From Trichoplax adhaerens (lineage: Eukaryota > Placozoa > Uniplacotomia > Trichoplacea > Trichoplacidae), in assembly GCF_000150275.1 (NCBI RefSeq), contig NW_002060947.1, forward strand, positions 7,248,482 through 7,312,481: 64,000 bases of DNA, written 5' to 3'. The translations under genes and the position numbers were made by a program. This document shows positions 28,156 to 43,739 of the stretch, piece after piece (within the stretch, counting starts at the first letter, position 1; each line of letters begins with the position of its first letter). Under the pieces are notes generated by a model. The model did no database searches, was not told the origin of the DNA, and saw only the letters and a program-made list of their open reading frames with translations.

Positions 28156-31100
28156 ATGGCGTCGTCAATTAATTCCAGTGGCCATTACCGTTGTCGATTA
28201 TTTGTTGGCAATTTGGCCGATTGCGATGAAAATGAAGTCCGCCAACTATTTCAGCAATACGGCCAAGTCCTTGAATGTTCAGCAAGCAAGGAAAAGAGTT
28301 ATGCCTTTGTTAAAATGGTAAGGTCGATCAATTGAGTTGCATTTTTTTTCTTGGATGAATTGACGCTATTTTCGACTTGTGCTACTCAATCACCAATCAT
28401 GATAGCATACTGTCCCTGTTGAAAACGTGGACCGATAGGTTTCTACCTTGCATGAAAACCTCCTCACAAAACGACTATCCATTCTTTGTCTTTTTGCTAT
28501 TTTGAAAAAGTCGATTAAGTTAAATGGATGTTCAATCAGAATAGAAGGAACAAAATTAAATTGAAAACGATTTGATAGTCTAGTCATACCGAGTACTGCA
28601 CCCTATCGGTATCCGTCAACCGCCTTGCTGACGCCATTGAAACCATTTGCCATCTTGGCCAGTCCTGCAGCATGGCTTGAAAAATTCCCTTACCTAGCTT
28701 GGGTAGTTGTTCCTTTTCACCCGTCTAAGACAGTTTTCTTACAAATGGCTTTCTCATAGCGATAAATCTTGTTAACAACGTATGATTGTGGGAAAATTGA
28801 TGAATTGGATCATGATACAGTTGGGTCTACCTGTATATCTAGGTTTGAACGACGAAAACAAATTTTCGCCAGTCTGTGACCCTTCTTTGTAGCCCTGCAC
28901 AAAGAAGACGATTTTCCATCTTGCTTAATGCACGATATACTTTTCAGTAGCATGTAGAGTACGCTATGACTGAATAGCGGCTTTGTATGCGTTCGTCGTT
29001 ATCCACACTAACCATTAATCTAGATAATAACGCATGATTGGTAGAAAAATCGATTAACCTGGTCATGGCTCTACCATAGAGTGTTCTGTATGGACAACGT
29101 TCAACCGTACAGTGCACGACACTAATATAGGCAACTTTGCTGAATCGATTCGAAATAGAATGTAGAATAATAGCAATCTTCAAATGATTCATGCTAGAAT
29201 GAATAAGAAATATGTGATTCGCTTCGTTCTTCTCATTGATATTATATTCCAAAAGGACACTACTGAAAACGCTAACCGTGCTAAACTTGAATTGGACGGT
29301 AAAAAAGTGAAAAATCGACTTCTTCGTGTCCGCTTTGCTTCATCCAATTCAACGATTGTTGTCAGCAATTTAAATCAATACGTTACCAATGAACTATTAC
29401 GACAAGGTTTTGAAAAATTTGGTAAAATCCATCGAGCCGTCGTTATTGTCGATATGCGTGGAAAGTCGTCAGGTCGCGGTCTAGTCGAATTTTCACATAA
29501 AAAAGAATCCATGGCTGCTATTAAAGAATGTACAGAAAATGCCCTATTACTCACTAGGTACGTCAAGATAATATAGTAATCTTTACTATTACAGTGGAAC
29601 CTTGATAACCATCAATTAGGAGGTATCACTGTACATCTATATTTAACGAACACGTGGATAATTTGCATAAAATATTTTGAAACATTCTAATACACCTAGA
29701 TGGCCGCAATATCAATTTAAAGGATGCATCTTTTTTTCTTAAAAAACGTAGATCTATGAGGCCTGTAACTGTAAGAAGCCTCGAGGCTGAAGACGATGAA
29801 GATGGATTACCAGAAAGAGTCGTTCGCAATAATGCTGCTTATCAAAAGTAAGGCTGTGATAGCGGAATTGATCGACCATTACAATTCATAATTAACCAAT
29901 TTCGATGGATAATAGGGAATGGAGTGTTTCACCTAGAATTGTAAAGCGTAACTCTCGAGAGTGGGAATTTATACAACGATGGAAGGATTTAGATAAAGAT
30001 CTTAAAGAACAAAGACAAGCTGTCGATACTAAAATGAAAACGATGGAACAACAACTTGAGCAAGAAATCGATGAAATTCTAGCGAAAGAAAGTTATGAAC
30101 TTCAACAACAACAAAAATTACGAGAAGAACAATTACAGCAACAAATGCAACAACGCTTCGGTAACGATCGTATATGTCATTCTCTTAGAAAGACAATTGT
30201 GCCACCAATCTAATTAGAAGTAAGTTATATATTATTAATACTCGGCAATATTATAATTTATTAGTTCCTCCTCATCCGGGCATGCGTATGGGCCATCCTC
30301 CAGAAATGCCTCTCATGCCCAAACCAGATATGTACCACGGTGGCGGATCGCCAATAATGAGAGGAAGAGTTCCACCGGCAAGGTTTGCTTGAATAATGTC
30401 ATTATTCTTACTTGGATCAAAATACGTTATTTCAATCATCAAGTGATTCGAGTGAAATCAATATGTGTAAAATTGTTTCTTATTAGAATGCCTTTTAGAA
30501 GTGAACATGAGGAAATGCCTAATCAGCCAATGATGGTAAGACCTTTATTACTGTACCCGTACGGATAAGTTGATTTCTTAGTATATCTCATAAGTTCTAC
30601 GTTATATTACTAAAATGGCTGTTAATTGCTCTCAGGATAATCCAAGGCCTCGGTATCGAATGGCTGGACCAGACCCTTATTATGTATGATAATGACATCA
30701 ACATACAAATCGTATTTATCATCATCATTAGTTTTAACTCGATAAATAATCTGCTATTAAAAAAGACGCATCGATCAATCTTGACTATACTAGATTTTCG
30801 TTTATTAAGCTCTGATTTAATTGATAGGCTGATATGTGGAATAGTGGAGCCCCTATGATGGATCAGAGGGTTCCTCCCCATCCTTATCCTGATCACCAGC
30901 AGGTATGACATAATGTCAAGCATTATTACGTCAAAAACTTAATGACAATTGACTGATCCATATTACAGCTATATAAACAACTGGAGACTAGGTGATTCTT
31001 GTCACTTCAACTATTAACATTTTATTTCGTTTGTGAGTTGAAGGAGTTAACCTCCGCAACTATCGAGCTTACAGAAATTTTATAACTTGCAAAAGTTTAA

Positions 31101-32103
31101 AATTATATCAGTACATTTAGACAATCGGATTATAGTTTACCTTTTTACTTTTGCTAAAGATTGTAACGTATACTCTCGGAAGTAGATATTAAATCTATTT
31201 TAATGTATACAGTCTTATCGTTATAATAATATACGGTAGCATTTGAAGTAGAAATTAACGTAAAAAGGCTTAGCATGATTCTAGTCCAAGATAGAATGAA
31301 ATAGTTTGTTAATAAATATACCGTATACCGTATGGTGTGGCATCAATTCTAGCAATAAGTTTCCATGTACCATATATGACGTCATTACGACTACTTTGAC
31401 ATGCATATGTATTGTTATCAATCCCATTTTTTATCAGAATGGTGTAAACGTAGAGGTAGTACAGTGTTTGCTGAGTTTGTTGTTATTATTATTTTGTAAA
31501 TTAATAGCTATAGATTTGATGCTAATATAGGTATTCAAATCAATTGAAAGATAACAGCAAATAATCTATAAATTAGTCAGTTTTAATTTCGCACGTTCGT
31601 AGGAAATTGCTGTTTAGAGATTGATTATACTTATAGTCATTAGTATACTATACTTGTCCTTTATATTTAATTCGAAAAATATGAACGCTAAGTAATGCAC
31701 TGAAACACACTTTTGAAAACGAGATATTTTTTATCATGTCAACGTTGATCATGGCTCACTTTTTCGTGCTTTTCTTTTGTACTAATTATATTGATACAGG
31801 TATATCTGTATGTATATACTGTATATATGTGTACATAATTAATTATACAGATACATATCTTGGTGATTCTAACATGTAATATGTTCATTTTTTATTCTGG
31901 ACTTTAAATTGTATGAATAACTATTACGTTTACTGTAGAACATAGTAGGCAGTCGACAATCATCACGAGATAATACTCCAAGAGATGACAGGAAAAGAGA
32001 GGCTTCGGGCTTTAGTAAGGGTCCTGCAGCTAATGCGTATGACTATTATCCTAACAACGAACACGATCCAATGTTTAATCCAAAACGATTCCGCAGAATG
32101 TGA
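28156..32103 (+). CDS. NONO: DBHS family RNA/DNA-binding protein (NONO/SFPQ/PSPC1 homologue)
   Basis: Nine exons: 28156-28317, 29256-29557, 29752-29847, 29916-30160, 30265-30382, 30487-30535, 30636-30683, 30828-30902 and 31939-32103. They give 1,260 nt, 419 residues, all in phase. RRM1 opens with CRLFVGNL and continues with SYAFVKM; RRM2 has TIVVSNLNQYVTNELL, RAVVIVD and GRGLVEF. The NOPS segment (LEAEDDEDGLPERVV, then WEFIQRWKDL) leads into a Gln/Glu-rich coiled coil. A Met/Pro/Gly-rich tail ends in a basic RFRRM. RRM1-RRM2-NOPS-coiled coil is the diagnostic DBHS core, through which these nuclear proteins dimerise and polymerise in splicing, transcription and paraspeckles. One ancestral-type gene is expected outside vertebrates, so the symbol denotes the family, not a specific paralogue. 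The start was chosen as the first ATG ahead of RRM1 in frame. Intron 8 (1 kb) contains an alternative last exon. Confidence 0.93.
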
Positions 32104-35100
32104 TTTTAATTGTTAATGCAAGCCAATAAGCATTTGCTATTATATTAAAGTAACTAGAAAAGTACCGTATTACTTAATATACTAGTGATATATTGAATTA
32201 GCATCTATATTATAATTAACTAATGTGAAATAGTAATATGAGACCTTTAGCTTTTAACAATAAGAAACGATCTGCTTATCTGCACATTTTAAGCGGAATC
32301 GAAGACGTTTTGAAGACTGTCATATAAGTATTATTAATAATTAATGGTTCCCTCTAGATATCCGCTTCTGTTTATCTGTGCGTGTTATAGTTCTCATTTC
32401 GACAGATTTACTCGGATAGTTACGTGGATATTAACACTTTTAAAAAACAAAACATTTCTTATTATAAAAATTGCTGTTTTACTTCCTATCGTGTACTTAA
32501 AGTAAAATTACACGCAGTGTTCAGTAAGTCAACATGCAATCATTATTTTAATTAGGAATAGAATTCTTAATTTGTTCACATTCGTATATAATAATAATAA
32601 TAATATTAATGATAAAAAACATTCCTTCTAAATTGTTGAAAAAGTAAACTGACTTTAACCTATTGATCGCGTTTTACATCGCAACCGCAATTCTTAGCGA
32701 GAATAGGTCATATTAAACGTTAATGTTTGTTGAGAAGTAGCTACAGATTAATTTTAATCCATTGATTAATGACTGTTGCGGCAGTCTTGGCTAAAGTAAA
32801 ACTTCATGTAAATGTTACTAGATATGTAATTGTTAACTATTAAAAAAGTACGTGTTGAAGAAGTTGCTGATGACATTGTTATTGGGGAGCTGCATTACGT
32901 TTAATTCTATCTACTTAGAATTAAACAACTAATACAGTTAAACCTTGCCTAAGTGAACGAAACCGTGTGTAAGTAACTTTCATAACATATGGACAACATA
33001 CTAATTAGAAAGTTTAATTAAAAGAGTGAAGACATTAAAAATTTTAAAATACTTGAATCCAACATTTACATCATCTCTTATTGTCACATATAAAAATGAT
33101 AATGTAATTTGAATGTGTGTTAGAGAAGTGTTCGCCAATGATGTTAAATGGTAGTCCTAGGAAATATTATTATAACTTTTATTCTGTTAGTTGTGTTAGT
33201 TTGCACCTGTCCTAATTAAAACGCGTATTGCTCGTAAAACACGGCAAGGCAAAAGTTGTCTGAAATTTTATGGCATAAATGTATGCTAAAATGATCATTA
33301 ATTAAACATATATAATAGATGTGAGACAGAATACGTTATCAAGTAATATCGCTATTTGAGTTAACAACTAAATAAAAATATAGTAAAAGAATTATATGAT
33401 ATGGACAATAATAGTATGAATGATAAACCAATTGCAATGATACATTTTGTCACACATCAATAATATTGTAAATTGCTATTCGTAACTCTCATTATACTTG
33501 TACGGTTATTGCACTGAGAGCATTGACAGACACGTTCGTTGCATAACTGAAGAGTGTGATATAGATATTACTATAGTAGTAAGGATTGTATGATCAGCAA
33601 CCTTTGCAAGCATGCTAAACGTGCAACACTTTGTAAAATAATGGGATTTTTAATCACTCCTTTCAACTGGGCATTATCTCATTTAGATCGTTTTTATTAT
33701 AGGTATACTAACAATATAACATTGTCTGTTAGCCCTTGCTACCTGATGGATTAAAAGTGATGTGAGTTTTTACCTCTGCCCAGAGAATGGCTATGTTAAT
33801 ATAAACACTGGTTTTAGTATTGTGATGAAATACTTTTAAAAGAAGTTGGAATTACCGGATGATGCTAATTCGCTGCATATGCTTAGAACCTCTTATTCTG
33901 ATTTAATCAGTGTTGAAGCTTGATTTGTGTTAGCAATATTACCATTACAGAAAGTAATATAATTATGTTTATCCTTTTCGATGTTTAGGTGTATAATTTT
34001 AGTCGGTTGCAGGTAATGATTACTCTCAATACTCAATATGCTTTTGGAAAGGGACTTGTATGTTGAAGGTAAGCTTTTACTATCATTTGAAGAAATACAA
34101 ATGACTGAAGGTATATTGTGATGATCTCATTGTATCATGACGGTAATATCTGTAGTAGATCCAGAACATGGATGAACCCACTATTACGATATTACTGGAA
34201 ATGATAAAAGTCTGCAGTAATGCTGTCTGAATGCCCAATCTTAAATTGTATGAAGACATTTACTGTTATGACTGCTTATAATGACATAATTTTTTAATTT
34301 TACTAATTAGGCAATGGTTAAGGACTGCGCCTGTCTAGTTCCCAAATGACGATTCTAATGATAGAGCTTTACCTGCATTCCCGATAAAAGACTTATTCAT
34401 AGCAATGGTCGGCCTTCAACATCTGGATAATATAATAATGTTATCACCAATTACCATTTCTGGGACACGTATTTATTTAGGAGATGTACATAATTATTGA
34501 TTGCCAATCAGTATTATATGTTAAATGTTTATTTGTACTGTATGTACATTACCACACCTTTACAGAATTCTTGTACAAATATTGAATACTTTTTGAGTTT
34601 CTATGATGTGATTGCGTTATAACATACTTCTTACATTGACTTTAAAAATAAAGCCCTTGTTCAAAATTCTTTTCTTCTTGCTTAAATTGCAACACTTGTA
34701 ATAATTTTCAAAAGCTGAAAACCGAGAAGGCACTATTTATTTTACTTTTATTGTCCTGTTTACGACGTTCTTTACAAGCTAGTAGTTACGATGCAGCCCG
34801 CAAGTAGATTTGTGATCTAGCTTGATACTGCAGAATTATTGCAAGGCTATCGTCATAATTGATCAGTACATTAATATTTTACAATTTGGGAAAGTATTTC
34901 ACCATTTTGATTGTAGAAAACTTAAGAATTGAGTGTCACATATCAAAACATCAGTTATAGTGCTGTGTGAACACTTCACCTATAACGCATTTGCTGTTTG
35001 CGGAGAGAAAGAAGGAAATTTCGGAAAAAGTAGCGTAATTGTAGGACTGCAGTATCATCACGATTTTTCATAATTTGAAGATAACTTTAAGTTGCTAAAA

Positions 35101-38100
35101 GTATCGTATGTTTTGACATCGAAAAATTGAATAGCAATGCAATACTGTTCATAATTCATGGAAAATTTGAAGAATATGAATACTTGAAAATGAGGTTAGT
35201 GGTATCTTTATCAGTAATTCACAGAAAACTGATGCAATCTAATAGCTTTCTCGTGAAGTTTGCGTCTATACTGAGAATAGAGGATATATACGATCGGTTG
35301 GAACAATTTTAAAATCATTAGTAAATATAATAAGCAATGTAATGCTATTGTATTGACTAGAAAAAATACAAATATAAAATCTACTATAGTGTTTACAGCA
35401 GATAAAATTATTGAAGGATGCAAGTCAACAGATTACGCATTGACAGCACCGTAGCTTTTGTTTATAGTATTAAATATCAGCATTGTTGCTACTGAGTGCG
35501 TGATCGATAGTATATTAAGCACTATTGTTACCATAGGAATAAGAAATAATCGTAATAGTGCTAATGGTTTGAAAGAAGTTAATATACTCGTAATATTGAC
35601 GATGATGATGCAGGTGGATTGTAATCTCTCGTTTTAGGACAATTAATATTGCATATCACGAAACTAGATAAGGTTATTATTCAATATTACAGAATAATTT
35701 AATAATAAATATTTTAGGTAAAAAAATATAAGAAAATGATTTATTTTTTAGCCTTTGTAAAATAGTAGTACAGGTGTGAATTCAACGATATTTATAAATT
35801 AATTAATATGGATTGTAAATATTGAGAGATTGATATTTGCAACAATATTGAAAATAGCTAACTTTAAATACACCCCATATGAATATTTTTGCAAGATGGC
35901 GCCCTAAGGTTATCGAATTATATAAGTCATTTACATACGAGTATAACATACGATTACTATTTACAGAATTTTCTGGTAGATTTTCAGACTTGGATATAAT
36001 GAAATTTTTATTCCAGAATATATCGTACGCCATAGTTGATAAGCTTTATCGCAGTAATTAATTTAGATAGTTTACAACTATCTAACTAGTGAAATATCCC
36101 AGTCAGTAAACAAGTATGCGAAATATCGCGAACAGTAGATTCTATTAGAAAATATTGATAAAACAAACTTTTAACATGCCTGTTTAATTATCATTCATAA
36201 TTACCTTTGGTTGCCTAAACATATAAAATATTTAACAACAAAAGGTCGATCGTTTTTTATTTTTAATTCGTTACTGTTTATGTAGAATAAATGTTCATGC
36301 CAAGCAATCTTAGCATTATCAAATATCAGCATACAATAGCAGTTATACTTGGTTAGTATTATTCAACTGGGATTCCCGTATAAGCAATTACATTGTTGCC
36401 TTGCACGATATTGTTACAAGCATCATTTTTCTAGACTACAGTAAATTTCCATTGGCGGCATAAAATTTGTGGACTGTAATAACATTCTATAAATGTCAAT
36501 AGCAACGACAACAAAATCGGATGTTTAATATTTAGAACTACAATTTTGTTCTGCAAATTAAATTAACAAAAACTGTAGAATATTTAGTCATGAAAAGTAT
36601 TTATCATTCGTGCTTTTTGTATCTTTATAAAAATACTTATACTATAGGAAATGAATTAATCCTTATATCAAACAATATCCTTAGCGTAACGGTCAGTGCA
36701 GATAGGAGGCAGAAAGTTATAGGTAATTGCTGATACGTATCTCTTATAATTGCTTACATACAATTTCAAAAAATTTTCTTGCTGTACATCAGCAATAGCA
36801 TTATCCTAAAACTGTTCTTATCGATAAAGAAGTGGATATATAATTTTGGATATATAGGCATCGTTTGTAATTATATTGGCTAAAAGTACATAGAGTATGG
36901 AGCAAAGAACTTGTTTTGAATTTTTTACTACCACCTAATTAATATACGAGCCTCATTACTATAATACGCATTTAGATAAAATTAATTAATCTTGATAGTA
37001 ACCAGTGCTACTTTTTTAGACACTCGCAAATAGCCACTTTTTGGAGTGTATGATCATGGAAACATCTGGGGTAACTTACGTACAGCATCAAAATATTTCG
37101 GTTAATGTAAAATTCATATAAATCTATCGGCGTTAACATAGCCTTGTAGTCCTATATTGTCAGGAAACTGTAGTTAAAATCGATAAAGGATTGGACATTT
37201 GCCACAGTATCTATACCATAATTAATTAACAGTTAGAATTAGCGCAGCTACATTTGTAGCCTGTTTTGCAATAAATAAAGTTTCTTTCATTCTCATTCGT
37301 ATAAATTTATTATACACGTAACAGAAACTTAAGTAATCATGATGATAACAAAGCTACTGTCTTCAAAATATTGAAAATTACGCTAGAATTTTGGTGAAAT
37401 CATCATAAATATTCTATGTTAATTAATGTTGTCCTAACACCGATGAAGAAATCGCTATTTACCAATATGGGATATATTATTATCAATTTTAATCAATTTA
37501 ACTATTCATAAAGAAGGTCTAGCATAGAGCCGCTCTTTTTATTCCTATTTATAGATAGAATATACAATATGCTATACTCAAAATTAGTTAATCTCCTTTC
37601 TAAATGAATTTATTGTCATCAAGTAGCAATCTATGATACGCGAGTAAAGTAGTAGTAACATTAAGTAATTCCTAATACAGGAGAAAATAGAAAAGTATTG
37701 GCATAATAGAAGGACTACACCATGTGCATAGTCTGCATATGAATACCTCATCCTTTCATTACATTCATATCACAAAGTATAATAAAATTTTTTTACTTCT
37801 AGTCATAATCTATTTATTGATATCAAAGATGTCCTATTACTATCATCAGTATTGATGAAGAAAATAGATATTTATTAACACTAAATCATTACTATTAGCG
37901 TAACTCAATGTATACTTTCTAAATATAATCGATATAGTCTATATCATGTATACGCAAAATTAATTAAATCTTTATACTTAGTAATTGGCCGTCATTGAAT
38001 ATTAGCGTATACCACGATCGAAATCTCAATAGATTTGGATGACAGATTCCGAATTTTCATATATATATATCTACTATTTTATTCACTATGATATAAACGT

Positions 38101-38549
38101 ATCTCAATATTCATCCGTGATACAATTACAGTAGTAGTATGCCTTGAAGTTTATTTCATTCTTATATGTTTGGTACGTACTTCGTCTACACAATATTAAT
38201 TATCCACCACGTTAAACGATGCTACAATCATTTTGTATTAGTCAGTCATAGGATAGAAACCGTCACAAATTAGCTGAATAGTAGCCAGATTTTATGTAGC
38301 GAATTATATCACTTTCACATGATCTTATTTCCTTCTATGTTACTGTGACTAGGGAAATCATGATAAAATTTTATAGAAGCATAGTCATATATATCTACAT
38401 CTGGTTTATATCATTGTTCCCATAAAAAGTAGATGCTCGTATTTAATCAATGGTCACGATTCCTTAAGATCGATTTGGCTGTAGGTAAAGAATAACGCGG
38501 GAAAAATGGTTCTCAAAGATCATTCTTATTTTCGCATGCAAAAATACTC

Positions 38550-39065
38550 CGTATATATACCAAAATTAAATTAACTTTCATATTAATTAAAGTAGTGCAC
38601 ACATGCTTTTTTATATAACATAGACATTGTCTCTATCAATCAATAAAATTATATCGTAGGATGGAAATCCCGTAAATTATTACGATACAAGCCAAATTAG
38701 TACGGGTAAATATCATTTCTTCTTATAATACTACCTTAGATTAGCTATCCTTCTATGCTGCAATAAATCATGCAATAAAAATCTCTTTCGAGGATTATCC
38801 ATATTTTTACGTATTGTTAAAATACTTGTTACACGTATATATCAAAATTAAATTAATTTTTATATTAAACTGGTGTATCAAAACATTTTATGTAATATAG
38901 ATATTGTCCCTATCATTTTTAATACCAGTATATCGTAAGATAGAAGTGCCATAAATTATTACACTACCGGCTAAATTTGTAAGGGTCAATATCATTCCTT
39001 TATATGATATCACCTTAAATTAGTTATCCTTCGATAATGCAATAAATGATGGAAATCATCATGAA
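38550..39065. repeat. Degenerate tandem repeat, about 283 bp, two clear copies
   Basis: Copies begin near 38550 and 38833. Each has CGTATATAT, then CAAAATTAAATTAA, later ATAGACATTGTC or ATAGATATTGTC, a TATATCGTA phrase, TAAATTATTAC, AATATCATT, and GCAATAAATCATG or GCAATAAATGATG. Divergence is perhaps a quarter of positions, so the duplication is old. Weaker echoes occur on both sides (37.9-38.4 and 39.4-39.8 kb). Confidence 0.75.
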
Positions 39066-41399
39066 ATTCTCTTTGTACGCAGCTATATCCATGGATATCC
39101 AATACATCATAACCTTTATACTATAAACGGGTTACTAAATCATGACCAAATTTTTCTTAACAAACAGTTATATTTATGGATATCTAATTTATGTTATCAT
39201 TGTCATCAACATCAGCTAAGAAATAGATATTAAACATAGGATCGCTATTCTGTATAATTCATCTGATATTATTAATAGAGTCCTGAGGAATAATAATTCC
39301 TTTCAGTCGCTTCTATTTATTCTTGCCCCTTTATGTTACAATGAATACTTTGAACAGATATAAAATTAACTAGTCTAGATATTAAAAAATGTTATCATTC
39401 TGAATATAATACACTACGACGTAGAATGCAAATTGACAAAGGCAATTATCTTTTCATAATATCGATCCTGATAGTTCATCCTTCCATACTATAATTAGTT
39501 CAACACTACTTAACAAGAGAATTTATCATTATACCTATCTGGTAATATCAATATTTATCCGTATTTTGTCGTTCACATAGATAAAGAAATGGATACTGAA
39601 TACAGGATAGACTGTTATTATTTACAATTGGCTTGATGCAACGGCTAGAGTAGCTAGCATAGGAAAATATCTTTTTATCTTTTGTGTACGTACTGCATAT
39701 AGAATTAATTAGTCCTCATATTGAGTAATTTCATTATCGTTCAACATCGATCGATACTATGATAGAAATGAAGGTAAATAAACATTTTCTGAGCCGTGAA
39801 CTACTATACTAGATCGACTTAGTGGACCACCTAGTAGTCCATGTCTAAGTATGATGGAGATGGACAGCTAAAGTCATAAAAATTTAAGTTAAGCGATTTA
39901 TGATAGGCATTTCATTCTCTTCTATCCAAGTTTGCGGGATAGAATACCCTGTAATTGTTTATATCGGCAACAATGTCCATTATATTGACGAAAATAGAGA
40001 GTATTTATAAAAGACTGAAAGTAGTAATCGTCATTAAAATAGGATATTAATCATTTAATAGTTAGTTATGACTGGATAGAATGTCCGCAGTTTACGCCCT
40101 CAACTCCCTCATTCTATTGATCCACTTTTTTTTCGTTGATTGAGATTTAATATTAGCTATACCATGATGGCTGATTTAGCATTGTATTCTAGCTATTTGG
40201 GTTAGAAATAGCCTTGATTTTGTGCAAAAAACGTCCAATAAATTCTATCGTCTATTATCATCGAGAAAGGATAGTATTTATTTTTCGCTTCCATTGATCA
40301 TCCTCTCTATTAGAATACTTTACGTAAGCTTGATGAACGATAGAGAAGGCCAAGAAAGAAGCTAATAGACCAGCCTATCAAGTATACAGGTGCTAAAAAA
40401 CAATACTAGCCCTCTATCATGACAAAGAAATTCTAATACTCCATTTAGGCCATAAATAAAGATGGACCAGTTATCAATGGAAATCAATAACAATCAATAA
40501 TTCAACTTCAATCAAAGGTGAAATGAACAAAAAACAATTCGGATGATGGAGGAAAATGCAATCCATCTATTGTTGCAATCATAGATAGCTCTTTATTCCC
40601 ATTGCATAGACATAGTTAATCACGATTAATGAGTTTAATAACTGTAACTATATAATCGAATATGCAGAAAGTGAGAGAAAGAAAAGAGAAGAGAGAGAAA
40701 AAAACAAAATATAAAGATTCTGATCATTGTACTCTTTCAAAACAAAAGTACATCTCCTACTAGTAATTTTGTTGTCGAGATTGTTCAAAAATAGTGGTAA
40801 CATCGTCATCATTAAGTTATTTTTTCAGATCCTATTTGTCTGCCGGTATGATTCTTGCCTAGCTTAGTGATTTGGAAGCAAGCTCTACCTCGATAGAATA
40901 AAGAAAACGACGTTACAAGATTAAGGTGAAGAGTTATTATTTTTTGTAATAAGATGGTAGATTGAGAAAATTATAACATGATCATTCGATTTTGGATTAA
41001 AGTGGTGGGTAAGATAGTTGGAGGATTGTGATCTTGGATTGAGAATTCTACTGTTTTATTGCTACTCTTACTTTGCAATATGGGTAGGCGTTTCTTCTTC
41101 TATCCATTATCACTATTGTGTTGATTTACAACACCATTTTATATCTACTATCTTACACCTTTGTATCTTTGCCTGTAAGAAGAAGAAACACTTTTTTCTT
41201 ATCCATTTATCTTGGTTAAATATTCACCTCTATGAGGATACGATTACATGATTGTAAAATATTAATATTCTACAACCTTGTAGTAACGTTGTCAAGAGTA
41301 GTGAATCAACGCCATGACTTTTAAATACTGTCAAAGCGATCATCGATCTTTAAGCACTTCTCGTGAATTAATCGCCTTATTTTAGTTTATCGAGATAAT

Positions 41400-43450
41400 T
41401 TGTTACATGAATCCACTTAGACTCTTATTTAAGCCAAGTCTTTTTTTCATAACGAGTCGATGTTGGAAGATGATACTTGTCGATTTTCAACTTGATGGCA
41501 ATGCTATTTTTACAGGATCGAAAACTGAAACTCCTAATGATGATCTGTTATCATTCATAGCCAAACCGTTCTCGAAAGTCTAATTTTAGTTTATCCAGTT
41601 GATTTGTATAAATTCTGTGATACTCTTTATTTAAGCCAAGTAGCTTTTACATGATCTATCTAGACGCACGAGGATTGGAAAACGATAATTCCTCCAAATT
41701 TTCAACTCCTTTACTATCCTATTATTGGCACGGAATCAAAAACTACAGTTCCCAATCGTGATCATGTTAAAGCAAGCATCAATCGTGAAGCAATTCTTGG
41801 TAGTAAAGATCTTGAGAGGATAATTTCAGTTGATTGAATTAATTTATAAAAATCTAGTTATGCGCTTATCTAAGCTAAGCAACTTTTACGTGATCTATCC
41901 ACATTTACGAGAGTTGGAAAATGATAATCTCTCCAAATTTTTATCTTGGTAGCGATGCAAATACATAAGTGAAAACTACAATTCCCAATCGTGATCTTGT
42001 TAAAGTAACCATTCATTTTTAAGTAGTTCTTGAGGGTATAAATTCAATTGATTAAGGTGATTTATATAAATCCAGTGATACTCTAATCTGAGCCAAACTG
42101 CTTTTGCATGATCTACCTGCACTTACCAGAGTTGAAAAAAGGATAATCTCTCCTAATTTTAATTCAGTGGCGATGCTATTTACTGAATCAAATGCTACAA
42201 TATCTAATCGTGATCCTGTGATCCTGCTAAAAAAATATCAATCATTAAGCAATTGCTGGTACTAAATATCTTATGAGAATAACTTTAGCTGATCGAGTTG
42301 GTTTGTATAAATCTAGTGATGCTCTAACCTAAGTCAGGTAGCGTTTACGTGATGAATCCATGTAAACAAGAGTTGGTCTAAAGTAAGCCAAGCTGCTTCT
42401 ACATGATCATTCTACATAAATCAGTGTGTCAAAGTGATGGCATCCGTGAATTTCCAACTCAATGGGAGTGCTACTACCAGTTCAAAATCTACAATACCCA
42501 ATCATTAGTTGTTAAAGTAACCATCTCTGGTTAAGCACTTCTTGATGCAATTCTTTAGATCATTGAGCTGATTTACTAGGATTTATTTAGGCTCATTTTG
42601 TGTGTCAAATATTTATTACCAGTACATTATAAATCTGTGCCCAAAAATGAGGACACTACCTACAAATTTTCGACTCGATGGTGGCGCTATTACATAATTG
42701 TAAACTAGGATACCTAATCGTTTTGAGTTCAAGCCATTAGCCGTCAGAGTGGATTTTGCGATAGAGAAACTTTGTAGAATAAGTTTTAACGTCAACCTCT
42801 ACTTCTACTTTAGCTAACTGGTTCTTAAAATGACAATACCTTTCTAATTCGATTTTATAATGATGCTTTTACGTTATCATAAACTATAAATCTACAAAGT
42901 ATTGAAACTATTAGTCATCCATCGGTAAGAATTTCTGAATAATTTAATTTTCTTGTCTGGATTGGTTAATATGGATTGATCTGTGCTCTAGCTTATTGCA
43001 TTTCATGATGAATCCACGTTTTCGAAGGATGTTCACTACAGATCTCAACTCAGTAGCAATATCCCTACAAGATTGTAATTGATCAAAGCCCATTCTTTAT
43101 AATTTGGCGTAGGACAAGACATAATCAGTTTTATATTTCCCGTCTGTAGGGTCAATTCGATCTCTGATTCTGCTTCGCCAGCTTTATAATACGATCATTT
43201 TACCTTGGAAAAGTACCTTCAATATTCTATGTTTTAGCTGTATTGGATTTGATGATGAATCCATGCTTTTAAAGTATGTTCATGATTGACTTCAACTCTG
43301 TAGCGATATCCTACATGATTATAATTATACCCGTATAATCAATCATAGCATATTCATTGTAACTTGGATTGGAATTAGGCATGATCAATTTCATATATTC
43401 CGTCTGATCTTTTATTCTGCTTAGCTAGCTTTAGTATGATCATTTTATCT
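41400..43450. repeat. Degenerate tandem repeats, period about 200-245 bp
   Basis: The phrase AAGCCAAG or AAGCTAAG, followed by TTTTACATGATCTATC and then GAGTTGGAAAATGATAATC, recurs near 41431, 41633, 41872, 42090 and 42330. It is accompanied each time by CCCAATCGTGATC and CAGTTGATT phrases. A related pair based on GATGAATCCA...CTCAACTC...AGCAATATC spans about 43000-43450. The copies are heavily diverged and contain no shared open frame. Confidence 0.75.
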
Positions 43451-43739
43451 GGGAAAAGGATGCCTTAAATATTTAGCACAGTAAAGATGCTTCATTATAA
43501 TGCCATGCTAAACGATATTAGTATACTTTAATCTCAGATGGGTTTAAAAATTTAAATTCTAAGATCATCGTACCGAATTATAGTGCAGTACATGGAATAA
43601 TTTCTCTCTTCTTCTACCTACATCGCCATCACTTTTCATAGTCAGCTTGATTTCGAAAATAACACCATCCATCTCTCTATCATCAACTTGGATAAATTAT
43701 CATGGATCTGTATCAGCCAGAAAAGAATATAATTTACCC

